Shown piece by piece: positions 26,086 to 34,732 of a stretch of DNA of 64,000 nucleotides (the first letter of the stretch is position 1; the number at the start of each line of letters is the position of its first letter). Under the pieces are notes generated by a model that was not told the DNA's origin, ran no database searches, and saw only the letters and a list, made by a program, of their open reading frames with translations. The translations under genes and the position numbers were made by a program. Where the stretch lies: positions 3,844,001 to 3,908,000 of the forward strand of contig NZ_CP094997.1 of assembly GCF_022869785.1 (NCBI RefSeq), given 5' to 3'. Source of the DNA: Dyadobacter chenwenxiniae (GTDB taxonomy: Bacteria; Bacteroidota; Bacteroidia; Cytophagales; Spirosomataceae).

Positions 26086-27218
26086 GACTGGTGCTTTTTA
26101 TACCAAAGCGCCTTGTGCCAGAGTAATCGCAGGTTGGTCAGGTAACTTAGGTGCGCTAGAATAATCGAAAATTTCACACCTAAATTATCCCTGTGGCGCA
26201 TGTTGTATAGGAATATGCGCCACGACTTGGATTTCAATACCGGACGCTCGTTTTCCCAATGTTTCAGAATAGCACTACGGAACTTGTCGGAAGGAGATGC
26301 CATAGCGCTTTCAAACGCTTCTCCTCCAAATGCCTCACCTGTCAGCAAACGAACCATTCCCACGGATTCGCTCAACAAACGTTTGAAGCCTTGTTTTCCG
26401 GAAATGTCCTGAATATAACTCCAATCCAGCTTATCCGAATGTTTCCGTAGAATTCGGACGAAGTCGGCCATGTATTTCAGTTTATCCCATTGCTCCACAC
26501 CTCCATGGTGAATGACCATCATAAGGAGCTGGTTTTCCATATTCGGGATTTGGATAAGCGAGCCAGCCATATTAACGGAAATCATATTCAAGGAAAGCTC
26601 CTTCCAGTTTAAGTCGTAGCAATAACGGGGGTAACTGGGCTTCCATTGAATTTCGAGGGACTGCAATGCATGGCTCTCAATCGGTTGCAGGGGAAGTTGG
26701 TAATCCGTTTCAAGATAAGCAGATCTCAGCGCATCCTGTCCCATTAAATATTTACGGTAAGGGTCTGGTTCAAAGCCATTTACCTTTAATGTAGAAAGGC
26801 TTTTGTTAATATCGCCCTCTTCAATGAAAAAATCAATATCGCCGAATTCGCGTTGATTGGGCTTTTCATATAACAGCCAAGCCCACAAAGCGCCCTTCAT
26901 TAGAAAGGCTTTGACACGAACGGCGTCAAGTTGCTCGTATAACCTGACGGAGATTCCTAAAAAGGCCATATTCGTCACCGCCTGTCCCATCGCAAACTCC
27001 TTCAAACCAGCCAAATGTTTGGCTGGAACTTCAAGCTTCTCCCCGCGATTTTGCAGATGATCCAGCAACAATGGCCTCACCTGATGCCAGTTGGCCAGTC
27101 TTGACAATTTTGCCCAGTTAATTTCTCTTTGATATGAATCGAATGGAGGTTTTGATTTCCCTTCAAGTGCAGCCTCCATTAACAATGCCAACTCCGGGGA
27201 GATTTTCAGGTCTGGCAT
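26082..27218 (-). CDS. Nucleotidyltransferase family protein (lasso-cluster type)
   Basis: A 378-residue protein matching the uncharacterised nucleotidyltransferase family often found with lasso-peptide and related RiPP clusters. The core shows FLMKGALWAW (Lys108-Gly109) and EFGDIDFFI with Asp127 and Asp129 as probable metal ligands; the rest is helical. It is the last gene of the PqqD/B2/HprK-like set and starts one base after the kinase-like gene ends. In characterised lasso clusters such proteins accompany peptide phosphorylation or nucleotidylation, but its target here is unknown. Confidence 0.82.
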   Translation of the reverse strand: MPDLKISPELALLMEAALEGKSKPPFDSYQREINWAKLSRLANWHQVRPLLLDHLQNRGEKLEVPAKHLAGLKEFAMGQAVTNMAFLGISVRLYEQLDAVRVKAFLMKGALWAWLLYEKPNQREFGDIDFFIEEGDINKSLSTLKVNGFEPDPYRKYLMGQDALRSAYLETDYQLPLQPIESHALQSLEIQWKPSYPRYCYDLNWKELSLNMISVNMAGSLIQIPNMENQLLMMVIHHGGVEQWDKLKYMADFVRILRKHSDKLDWSYIQDISGKQGFKRLLSESVGMVRLLTGEAFGGEAFESAMASPSDKFRSAILKHWENERPVLKSKSWRIFLYNMRHRDNLGVKFSIILAHLSYLTNLRLLWHKALWYKKHQS

Positions 27219-27219
27219 A

Positions 27220-28137
27220 TTATCCGGCTATTAGTTGTTCCGGAATGCACTCGTTGACCCACTTACCCAGGTTTTCAAATCCATCCGGACGTTTTTTCTT
27301 CCATAACCTGGCAGATCTGGTGCATTGAAAGCTTTGGGAAAAATGCCTTTTCAAAGCCACATCCGTAAGTAACTGACTGGGCAACGGGAAATTTTTAAGC
27401 ATTTCAGTGGGGATTTCGGCAGCAGATAATGGCACCAATGGTTTCCTGTTCCGGGCCTTGTGCAGGAAAAACACTTCTTTCAATGGAACCGGTTCATGTA
27501 GGAAATCAGACTTAGGCTGATACGAAAATTTATTAACACCTTCGCTGACCGGTTGCAACTCTGACTTCTCGTAATGCAGGCCATCAGCCGTCTTATCCCA
27601 GATTTTAAGTTGCGGATAGGCTGGGACAATGTACGCTGATCCATCATTGCCGAACCCGATTGCCGTTAAGTCATCACTGAGCAACTTGCAACCTGCTTTA
27701 ATAAATGCAGCAGCTGTGGTTGACTTTCCAGCTCCGGGCGTTCCCATGAAACACCAGCCTTCATTTCCCACCTGCACCGAGCTCGCGTGCAGGAGAAAAA
27801 GCCCTCTTTGAAACAAGATTAAGCCCAGAGCCTCGCTAACCGTGAAAAGACTTATCAGATTAGCATCTTCAACCAAAGCATTCACAATGAGGTGATTTCC
27901 ATTCATTGCTTTGAAAGAACCAACATTGTTCCAGTGCAGATAAAGGTTTTCATCCGCATCTTTAGCGAAACCCGCCCGCACCCCTCTTCTATATAATTGT
28001 GTTTTTTCCAGCGTGGGAAGATCAAATGATGCGGATTGGATATACAAATCATGCTTTGTATCCACATCTCCGTCGCTAAATTCTGGAAGTTTGATTTCGG
28101 AAAGAATATTGAGCCCGAAGGCTTTATAATGGTGCAT
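27220..28137 (-). CDS. HPr-kinase/lasso-peptide-kinase-like protein
   Basis: A 305-residue protein with a P-loop GTPGAGKST (about 132-140), the preceding LLHASSV and the downstream LLSDDLTAIG that mark the HPr-kinase fold. Unlike true HprK it has no serine-kinase N-terminal DRTGG domain. It fits the ThcK/PsmK-like kinases of lasso clusters that phosphorylate precursor peptides. The ATG at 28137 (MHHYKAFGLNILSEIKLPEF) matches how family members begin and avoids a 95-base overlap with the B2-like gene. It sits between the B2-like and nucleotidyltransferase genes. Confidence 0.83.
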   Translation of the reverse strand: MHHYKAFGLNILSEIKLPEFSDGDVDTKHDLYIQSASFDLPTLEKTQLYRRGVRAGFAKDADENLYLHWNNVGSFKAMNGNHLIVNALVEDANLISLFTVSEALGLILFQRGLFLLHASSVQVGNEGWCFMGTPGAGKSTTAAAFIKAGCKLLSDDLTAIGFGNDGSAYIVPAYPQLKIWDKTADGLHYEKSELQPVSEGVNKFSYQPKSDFLHEPVPLKEVFFLHKARNRKPLVPLSAAEIPTEMLKNFPLPSQLLTDVALKRHFSQSFQCTRSARLWKKKRPDGFENLGKWVNECIPEQLIAG

Positions 28138-28153
28138 GTGTGTTATAGTAAAA

Positions 28154-28594
28154 TCATTTCCAGACCCAAATCCGCTGATAAAGAACCGATTCCGGCCAGT
28201 TACCCATGATAACCGCGCCATTTTTCTCCACCCAGGCATGCGCCTCAAACTGCTTGGCCGGGTTCACTTCAATGCCGATTTCCAGCGTCAACGCAGGGAC
28301 TTTCCGCAAAAGATATTTAGTAGCGAGTGCGCGTGGCAGACAAAGCAGTTCCAGTGGCAACAAGTTAGCTGCAGTATCCACCGCCCAAACCGTCAAATCG
28401 ATCCTTTTCTGAGCAATTTCACGCGTAGATCTTGTCTCACAAAGCCAGTGAAACAGTTTTCGAAATGTCCCGAAAGGCAAAATCACCAATGCAGTTTTAA
28501 TAAACACCAGACTTACTGCCGCTTTCAGAAAGATGGCCTTTCCTTCACGGGATAAACTATTCCATTTGGTTATATGGTGCTTGAATGTTGCCAA
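28154..28594 (-). CDS. Lasso peptide biosynthesis B2-like protein (transglutaminase-type Cys protease)
   Basis: A 146-residue protein of the transglutaminase-like core-3 family. The active-site pattern of lasso leader peptidases is present: Cys85 in LLCLPRALA and His119 in FEAHAWVE, followed by a G-rich turn where the Asp/Asn completes the triad. It should cleave a leader peptide delivered by the PqqD-like partner encoded six bases upstream. Its own N-terminus has a hydrophobic stretch (about 22-42). No precursor or cyclase gene is adjacent, so its substrate is unknown. Confidence 0.85.
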   Translation of the reverse strand: MATFKHHITKWNSLSREGKAIFLKAAVSLVFIKTALVILPFGTFRKLFHWLCETRSTREIAQKRIDLTVWAVDTAANLLPLELLCLPRALATKYLLRKVPALTLEIGIEVNPAKQFEAHAWVEKNGAVIMGNWPESVLYQRIWVWK

Positions 28595-28599
28595 TTGTG

Positions 28600-28869
28600 C
28601 TATTTAATTTCCTCAACCAGTTTCTCAAAAATAAGATCTTTAAGCAGCAGATCAATGTCGCTTTTGCATGTTTCAGGATCCACTTCATATTCGCTGATCA
28701 CGGCATTGCAAAGTGAATCAAGGGTTTGCGGGCCTCTTTCCAAATTATCCCAAACCACAGCACCGACTTCGTCCAGTCCATAATAGGCTCCTTTATTGTG
28801 ATTGAGAATCACTGTTTCGCCCGCAACTTTGGAAGAAATCTGGTCTGATGTGAGTTGGTATTTTGCCAT
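28600..28869 (-). CDS. PqqD-family RiPP recognition element
   Basis: An 89-residue stand-alone PqqD-like protein. Its pattern GETVILNHNKGAYYGLDEVGAVVWDNL followed by a helical SEYEVDPETCKSDIDLLLKDL region (both within residues 18-83) is typical of RiPP recognition elements that bind precursor leader peptides and hand them to the B2 protease. The ATG at 28869 fits the family N-terminus; an upstream in-frame ATG at 28881 would add four residues. It heads the cassette, 62 bases after the aldehyde dehydrogenase stop codon. Confidence 0.85.
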   Translation of the reverse strand: MAKYQLTSDQISSKVAGETVILNHNKGAYYGLDEVGAVVWDNLERGPQTLDSLCNAVISEYEVDPETCKSDIDLLLKDLIFEKLVEEIK

Positions 28870-28931
28870 GAGAGGGGTCATTCTTAATGTTATATAATGT
28901 GTTTTGATTTGTACAAAGTTAAAAATTTTAA

Positions 28932-30470
28932 TTACTCAATCTCAAACTTTATTCCCTGCGCTAAAGGAAGGGCTGTTCCGTAATTGATTGTGTTCGTTTG
29001 CCGGCGCATGTAAGCTTTCCAGGCGTCCGAACCAGACTCGCGACCGCCGCCTGTTTCCTTTTCTCCCCCAAAAGCCCCGCCGATCTCCGCACCTGAAGTG
29101 CCGATATTCACATTTGCAATACCACAATCTGATCCGGCGTGTGAAAGAAACAATTCTGATTCTCTGATATTTAGCGTAAAAATCGCCGATGACAACCCTT
29201 GCGGAACATCATTCTGGATGGCTATGGCCTCTTCCAGATCATCGTATTTGATCAAATAAAGAATCGGCGCAAATGTTTCATGCTGCACGATCGGATATTT
29301 GTTCGACACTTCAGCAATACAAGGCGCAACATAGCATTCTGACGCAAAAGCATCACCATTCAACACCTTCGGCTCGACGATAAAACTGCCACCGGCTTCT
29401 TTGACTTTTTCTACGGTAAGCTGATATTGCGAAACGGCTTCCTTATCGATCAATGGGCCAACATGAATGTTAGCATCAAGTGGATTTCCGATTTGCAGTT
29501 GCGTATATGCCTTCACCAGCCGCTGCTTCACCTCTTCGTAAATTTCAGCTTGGACAATGATTCTTCTGGTAGAAGTGCATCGCTGCCCTGCCGTCCCTAC
29601 CGCACCAAAAACAATGCCGGGAATGGCAACATTAAGATCTGCTGACGGTGTAATAATGATAGCATTGTTACCTCCCAGTTCCAGCAAACTCTTACCCAGC
29701 CGTCTGGCAACCGCTTCGCCCACAGATTTTCCCATTCGCGTGCTGCCTGTTGCCGAAACCAGTGCGATCCGTGGATCATTGGCGAGCCACTCTCCTACTT
29801 CCCGGCCACCGGTCAAAATACACGAGACGCCTTCCGGCACATCATTTTCTTCGAGCACTGTTTTTATAATGTTTTGTGATGCCAATGCTGTTAATGGTGT
29901 TTTTTCAGACGGTTTCCAGATACAAACATCCCCGCAAACCCAAGCCAGCATCGCATTCCAGGACCAGACTGCCACTGGAAAATTAAATGCAGAAATAATG
30001 CCAACTACGCCGATCGGATGCCATTGCTCATACATGCGATGGTGCGAACGCTCGCTATGCATGCTCAATCCGTACAGTTGCCGCGAAAGCCCGACGGCGA
30101 AATCGCAGATATCGATCATCTCCTGTACTTCTCCGAGACCTTCCTGCAAGCTTTTGCCCATTTCATAGCTTACCAATGTGCCCAGCTCGGTCTTAAATTT
30201 CCGAAGCTGATCGCCCATTTGCCGCACAATTTCGCCGCGTTTCGGCGCCGGGATTTGTTTCCAAATCTGGTAAGCTTCCATGGCCTTCTGAATTACAAAG
30301 TCATAATCCGAGCGATCGGCTCGGTTTGCCTGTGCTATTCTTTTGCCATCTACGGGAGAAAAAGATTCTAAAATCCCTCCATTTCCAGCCTGATGAACCT
30401 TGCCTGTGCTGACACCATTATTAAGCTGCTGAATACCAAGTGCACCCAAAACAGTTTGTATATTTTCCAT
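28932..30470 (-). CDS. L-piperidine-6-carboxylate / aminoadipate-semialdehyde dehydrogenase
   Basis: A 512-residue aldehyde dehydrogenase superfamily member. Catalytic Glu lies in LLELGGNNAIII and catalytic Cys in GTAGQRCTSTRR. The end segment (GGEKETGGGRESGSDAWKAYMRRQT) is characteristic of the ALDH7/antiquitin group that oxidises aminoadipate semialdehyde. It follows a lysine/saccharopine dehydrogenase-like gene, which strongly supports lysine catabolism to 2-aminoadipate. I chose the ATG at 30470 (MENIQTVLGALGI); the longer frame would overlap the upstream gene by 20 bases. Confidence 0.9.
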   Translation of the reverse strand: MENIQTVLGALGIQQLNNGVSTGKVHQAGNGGILESFSPVDGKRIAQANRADRSDYDFVIQKAMEAYQIWKQIPAPKRGEIVRQMGDQLRKFKTELGTLVSYEMGKSLQEGLGEVQEMIDICDFAVGLSRQLYGLSMHSERSHHRMYEQWHPIGVVGIISAFNFPVAVWSWNAMLAWVCGDVCIWKPSEKTPLTALASQNIIKTVLEENDVPEGVSCILTGGREVGEWLANDPRIALVSATGSTRMGKSVGEAVARRLGKSLLELGGNNAIIITPSADLNVAIPGIVFGAVGTAGQRCTSTRRIIVQAEIYEEVKQRLVKAYTQLQIGNPLDANIHVGPLIDKEAVSQYQLTVEKVKEAGGSFIVEPKVLNGDAFASECYVAPCIAEVSNKYPIVQHETFAPILYLIKYDDLEEAIAIQNDVPQGLSSAIFTLNIRESELFLSHAGSDCGIANVNIGTSGAEIGGAFGGEKETGGGRESGSDAWKAYMRRQTNTINYGTALPLAQGIKFEIE

Positions 30471-30501
30471 TATCGAATCCTTTGTGTGTAATGCTTCCTT
30501 T

Positions 30502-31554
30502 TTAATTAAAAAACGCGCCATTCTGAGTTTTTAAAAAATCCGCCAGCAAAATGTCCTCCTGCCGAATAAATCCTTTATCAGGCAGAACACCATCCGCAAC
30601 CATTTCTACAACCGACGCAATTGAAGCGGCTGTTGTCCAGGAAATGGCGCGCCAATGCTGTCCGTCAATGTCAATAGGGTGATATGCTTTATAGAATTCT
30701 TCTCTTTCCAATCGGTTTTCCTTCCAGCCTTCCACCACAGCATACACATACACCACATCCTGTTGCACGGGTGGCTTTGCCTCTGTCAAAATCTGCTCGA
30801 TCAGCTCACGTTTGTCCTTTAAGCAAAGTTCATAGAGCATAAAACGCATCAGGCTGCAATGTCCCGGATAACGGATCGTCTTGTAATTCAACGTATCCAG
30901 CTTTCCTTCGAGCGTTTCACACATTGTTCCCAAGCCACCGGAAGTGATAAAAGCCTCGAATTCCTGCCCTTCAATGTTGATCATTTCTACGCCCTCCAAG
31001 GACGGCACCATTTTCCGGACGCCATTATGGATCACCTCCGCATCATTGATATATTCATTCACAACTCCCGCTGGTGACCACGTAAAAGAATAGCCCATCA
31101 GGCCATTCGGATAGCGCGGCAAAGCACCTACCCGCAGTTCAATGTCACGTAATTTGGTAAACCGTTTGGCAAGATCCATTCCTACAATGCCAATAAAACC
31201 TGGCGCCAGGCCACATTGCGGCGCAAGCACACTTCTGCTTTCTTTCGCCATTTCCCGAATTGCTGCTGTGGTAGCAACGTCTTCGGTGAGATCAAAATAA
31301 TGTATCCCATTCTGGCAGGCTTTCCGTGCAATGGGCAGATTCAGGTTATAAGGCATGCAGGACACGACAGCGTCAAATCCGGAAAGCATTTGATCCAGGA
31401 AATCAGGATTGGTGATGTCGCCCGCGAGCACCGGAAAGGGCAGCGCAACTGCCGGTTGAGTCTTATCAACCCCGGTAACATTGAATTTTTTACTCAAAAG
31501 GGTTCCAACCAGCGACCCCACTTTTCCAAGACCGATAACGAGGATTTTCTGCAT
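30502..31554 (-). CDS. Saccharopine dehydrogenase family protein (lysine dehydrogenase-like)
   Basis: A 350-residue enzyme with an N-terminal Rossmann motif VIGLGKVGSLVG and the saccharopine dehydrogenase C-terminal domain (CGLAPGFIGIVG, GLMGYSFTWSPAGVVNEY). At this length it fits L-lysine 6-dehydrogenases or the saccharopine dehydrogenase of lysine catabolism; the sequence does not separate them. The gene directly downstream is a piperidine-6-carboxylate dehydrogenase, so the pair would convert lysine to 2-aminoadipate in two steps. It may be co-transcribed with the RiPP-like cassette further downstream. Confidence 0.87.
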   Translation of the reverse strand: MQKILVIGLGKVGSLVGTLLSKKFNVTGVDKTQPAVALPFPVLAGDITNPDFLDQMLSGFDAVVSCMPYNLNLPIARKACQNGIHYFDLTEDVATTAAIREMAKESRSVLAPQCGLAPGFIGIVGMDLAKRFTKLRDIELRVGALPRYPNGLMGYSFTWSPAGVVNEYINDAEVIHNGVRKMVPSLEGVEMINIEGQEFEAFITSGGLGTMCETLEGKLDTLNYKTIRYPGHCSLMRFMLYELCLKDKRELIEQILTEAKPPVQQDVVYVYAVVEGWKENRLEREEFYKAYHPIDIDGQHWRAISWTTAASIASVVEMVADGVLPDKGFIRQEDILLADFLKTQNGAFFN

Positions 31555-31664
31555 GTATTAGCAAACATTTAGGTTGTAAATATTTTAGCTGTCGAGAAAG
31601 ATATGAAAAGAAATTGCAGTTTTTAAAACTTACATGTCATTTTTGTATGATGGATAGAAGTAAC

Positions 31665-32921
31665 ATGCGGATTGCGATTGTGGGCGGCGGCGCCTCGGGA
31701 TTTATGGCTGCGATCACGGCGGCAGAGCAGAATCCGGAGGCGAAAATCGTGATTTTGGAGAAGAATAAAACGGTTTTGAACAAAGTCAGGGTTTCCGGCG
31801 GAGGCCGGTGCAATGTGACGCATAATCCGTCGGATCTCCGTTTTTTTATCAAAAATTATCCAAGAGGTGAAAAGCTGCTGCGCAAATTGCTGCACCATTT
31901 TGATGCCAAAGCGACGGTCAGGTGGTTTGAGGAAAGAGGGGTTAAATTGAAGACCGAGGCAGATGGCCGGATGTTTCCGGTCACGGACTCTTCCCAAACA
32001 ATCATTGAATGCATGGTCAGAACGGCGCGCAATCTGGGCATTGAGATGAGGACCAGCACATCCGTCAGGTCATTTACCAAAATTTCTGATGATACCCAGG
32101 AAGGCTTCTCCATCTTACTGGATGATGACGATAGAATTTATGCTGACAAATTACTGATTGCTTCGGGCGGATATCCAAAAGCCAGCGGATTTGACTGGCT
32201 GCAAATGCACAATCATTCGATCATTAATCCTCTTCCTTCACTTTTTACATTCAACACGCCTGAAAATTACCTGTTGCCGTTGGCCGGGGTTTCTGTCCAG
32301 GATGCGCTGGTAAAGATTTCGGGAACAAAACATGAATGGCAGGGGCCGCTATTGATAACGCATTGGGGTTTTAGCGGGCCCGCTGTTTTGAAACTCTCAG
32401 CCTGGGGAGCGCGGGATCTGGCTGAAAAGGAATATCATTTTATTTGCAAGATCAATTGGCTCCCGCAAATGAATGAGCAGCAGGTTAGGGAGTTTTTATT
32501 GGGCGAAAAAACAAAAACACCGAAACAGCAAATCTCCTCACACGCCCGCCTGGGCATTCCTGCTCGGCTATGGAAAGCTTTTGTTTCAAAGTCAGAAATC
32601 CCGGACGAGTTGCGCTGGTCAGATGCGACCAACAAAGCATTAAACCGGCTGACCGAATTACTGACAAACAGTCAGTTTGAAGTGAAAGGCAAGACTACTT
32701 TTAAGGAAGAATTTGTAACATGCGGCGGCATTTCGCTGAACGACATTGATCACGAAACATTAGAAAGCAACTCTGTTCCCGGCCTTTACTTTTCCGGAGA
32801 AGTGCTTGACGTTGATGGAATTACAGGCGGATTCAACTTTCAAAATGCCTGGACAACCGGTTATATTGCCGGAAAAAATATGGCTGGTTACCCGGCATTA
32901 TCCGCCATTGCATCGAAATAA
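31665..32921 (+). CDS. HI0933/BaiN-family NAD(P)/FAD-dependent flavoprotein
   Basis: A 418-residue flavoprotein with the dinucleotide motif IVGGGASGFMAA at the N-terminus, the family signature VSGGGRCNVTH, and the C-terminal GLYFSGEVLDVDGITGGFNFQNAWTTG region (positions about 374-400). The substrate is unknown; relatives act on steroids or unsaturated substrates. The ATG at 31665 directly precedes the flavin motif; ATGs at 31647 and 31650 are alternatives. Its 3' end overlaps the convergent uvrC by 34 bases. Confidence 0.85.
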   Translation: MRIAIVGGGASGFMAAITAAEQNPEAKIVILEKNKTVLNKVRVSGGGRCNVTHNPSDLRFFIKNYPRGEKLLRKLLHHFDAKATVRWFEERGVKLKTEADGRMFPVTDSSQTIIECMVRTARNLGIEMRTSTSVRSFTKISDDTQEGFSILLDDDDRIYADKLLIASGGYPKASGFDWLQMHNHSIINPLPSLFTFNTPENYLLPLAGVSVQDALVKISGTKHEWQGPLLITHWGFSGPAVLKLSAWGARDLAEKEYHFICKINWLPQMNEQQVREFLLGEKTKTPKQQISSHARLGIPARLWKAFVSKSEIPDELRWSDATNKALNRLTELLTNSQFEVKGKTTFKEEFVTCGGISLNDIDHETLESNSVPGLYFSGEVLDVDGITGGFNFQNAWTTGYIAGKNMAGYPALSAIASK

Positions 32922-34705
32922 GCCCTTACTTTTTTTGCACGGTCCAGGCCCACAAGTCCAGCGAGTTGTTCCAACGAACTATCGCGAATATTACGAACGG
33001 AGCCAAAGAATTTCAACAGTTTCGCCGCTGTGACCTTGCCTACGCCATCCACACCGTCCAACTCACTAATCAGGCTGGCTTTACTTCTTTTATCCCTGTG
33101 AAATGTGATCCCAAACCGGTGTGCCTCATCACGAATCTGCTGAATAAGCTTCAAGGATTCGGATTTTTTGTCGATGTAAAGGGGCAGGGAATCCTCCGGA
33201 AAATAGATTTCTTCCAGTCTTTTGGCAATGCCGATAATGGGCACCTGGCCGTAAATCCCCAGACTTTTTAACGCATCACAAGCCGCGCCGAGCTGTCCTT
33301 TTCCACCATCCACCACGATCAAGTCTGGCAGAGGCTGTTCCTCTGCAATCAAACGCAGGTAACGCCTCCCGACCACCTCATTCATGGACGCAAAGTCATT
33401 GGGGCCTATAACCGTCTTGATATTAAAATGCCTGTAATCTTTTTTAGAAGGCTTCCCATCCTTGAAACACACCATCGCTGCGACCGGATTCGTGCCCTGA
33501 ATGTTGGAGTTATCGAAACATTCAATGTGGCGCGGAAGCGTTTTTAATTGCAAATCGCTTTTTAACCGGATCAAAATCCTGTCTTTTTTGGACGAAGTTG
33601 CCGATGCTTCCACTTCGCGACGTTCGGCTTTGTCGCGGCGGAAATACATCACATTTTTCATGGACATATCGAGCAGCTTTTTCTTATCACCGATTTGCGG
33701 AACGGTCAGTTCAAGACGCATTTCAAGATCCGGCTTAATGTTGGATATCAGCTCTCTTGCCTCTGCCCCAAACTTAGAACGCATTTCGACAATCATCAAT
33801 GCAAGGATTTCGGCATCACTTTCGTCGAGCTTTTTCTTCACTTCAACGGTCTGTGTAGCAACCATATATCCCTGTTTTATTTTCATAAAATTGAGATAAG
33901 CGGCTTCCTCGTCGGATACAATGGTCAGCACGTCGATATTCCCGATCTTAGGGTTGATAACCGTGGCTTTACTTTGGAAATTGGAAAGATGCTCGATTTT
34001 GGTTTTCCATGAATGCGCTTTTTCGAATTCCATTTGTTCCGCAGCTTGGAGCATTTTCTCCTTAAAATACTGCTGTGGGAGTGAAAGATTGCCTTTCAGA
34101 ATATTGTGAATCTGCTCGATTTCCGCGTTGTATTCAGCCTCGTCCTGTAATCCTTCGCAAGGTCCTTTGCAATTTCCTATGTGATATTCAAGACAAACTT
34201 TAAACTTCCCCGCCTCAATGTTGGATTTCGACAGCGGCAACTGGCACGAGCGGATTGTATAAAGCGATTTGAACATATCCAGCAACGTGTGCATAGTCCT
34301 CAGGCTCGCAAACGGCCCGTAAAAAGTTCCTTTGGACCTGTCCAGGTTGCGTGTCACGTACACCCGCGGGAAGCGCTCCTGCGTCACACATATGAAAGGA
34401 TAGGTTTTGTCATCTTTAAGGAGAATGTTGAACTTCGGCTGCAATTGCTTTATAAGCTGATTTTCAAGCAATAAGGCATCCCATTCGCTATGCACAATGG
34501 TGTATTCAATGCGCCGGATCTGGCTTACAAGCCGCCTGGTTTTACGGTCGTGCTGATTGGATTTTAGAAAATAACTGGAAACCCTGCTTCGAAGGCTTTT
34601 GGCCTTACCCACATATATTACTTCCCCGGTTTCGTCAAAATAGCGATATACACCAGGGTCAAGCGGAATTTTAGTAAGTTCTTCTTTATAATTGAATTCA
34701 GACAT
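32888..34705 (-). CDS. uvrC: UvrABC system protein C
   Basis: A 605-residue nucleotide-excision-repair endonuclease. The GIY-YIG domain at the N-terminus contains PGVYRYFDETGEVIYVGKAKSLRSRV (about 18-43). The UVR motif is near 195-230, the UvrC homology region has ECFDNSNIQGTNPVAAMVCF and the RNase H-like VVDGGKGQL, and a C-terminal helix-hairpin-helix pair ends the protein (VGKVTAAKLLKFFGS). It incises both sides of the lesion marked by UvrAB. The last 34 bases overlap the convergent flavoprotein gene. Confidence 0.96.
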   Translation of the reverse strand: MSEFNYKEELTKIPLDPGVYRYFDETGEVIYVGKAKSLRSRVSSYFLKSNQHDRKTRRLVSQIRRIEYTIVHSEWDALLLENQLIKQLQPKFNILLKDDKTYPFICVTQERFPRVYVTRNLDRSKGTFYGPFASLRTMHTLLDMFKSLYTIRSCQLPLSKSNIEAGKFKVCLEYHIGNCKGPCEGLQDEAEYNAEIEQIHNILKGNLSLPQQYFKEKMLQAAEQMEFEKAHSWKTKIEHLSNFQSKATVINPKIGNIDVLTIVSDEEAAYLNFMKIKQGYMVATQTVEVKKKLDESDAEILALMIVEMRSKFGAEARELISNIKPDLEMRLELTVPQIGDKKKLLDMSMKNVMYFRRDKAERREVEASATSSKKDRILIRLKSDLQLKTLPRHIECFDNSNIQGTNPVAAMVCFKDGKPSKKDYRHFNIKTVIGPNDFASMNEVVGRRYLRLIAEEQPLPDLIVVDGGKGQLGAACDALKSLGIYGQVPIIGIAKRLEEIYFPEDSLPLYIDKKSESLKLIQQIRDEAHRFGITFHRDKRSKASLISELDGVDGVGKVTAAKLLKFFGSVRNIRDSSLEQLAGLVGLDRAKKVRAYFDAMADNAG

Positions 34706-34732
34706 TGAATAATTTCTTGACAGGCTGTGCCA

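Noticed and set aside
28574..28783. Ser-rich plus-strand frame over the PqqD gene
   Set aside because: It is antisense to PqqD, which has clear family motifs; no start context.
28870..28931. Lasso precursor peptide hidden upstream of PqqD
   Set aside because: The 62-base gap is too short for a leader plus core, and no small frame with a Thr at the penultimate leader position was seen in the cassette.
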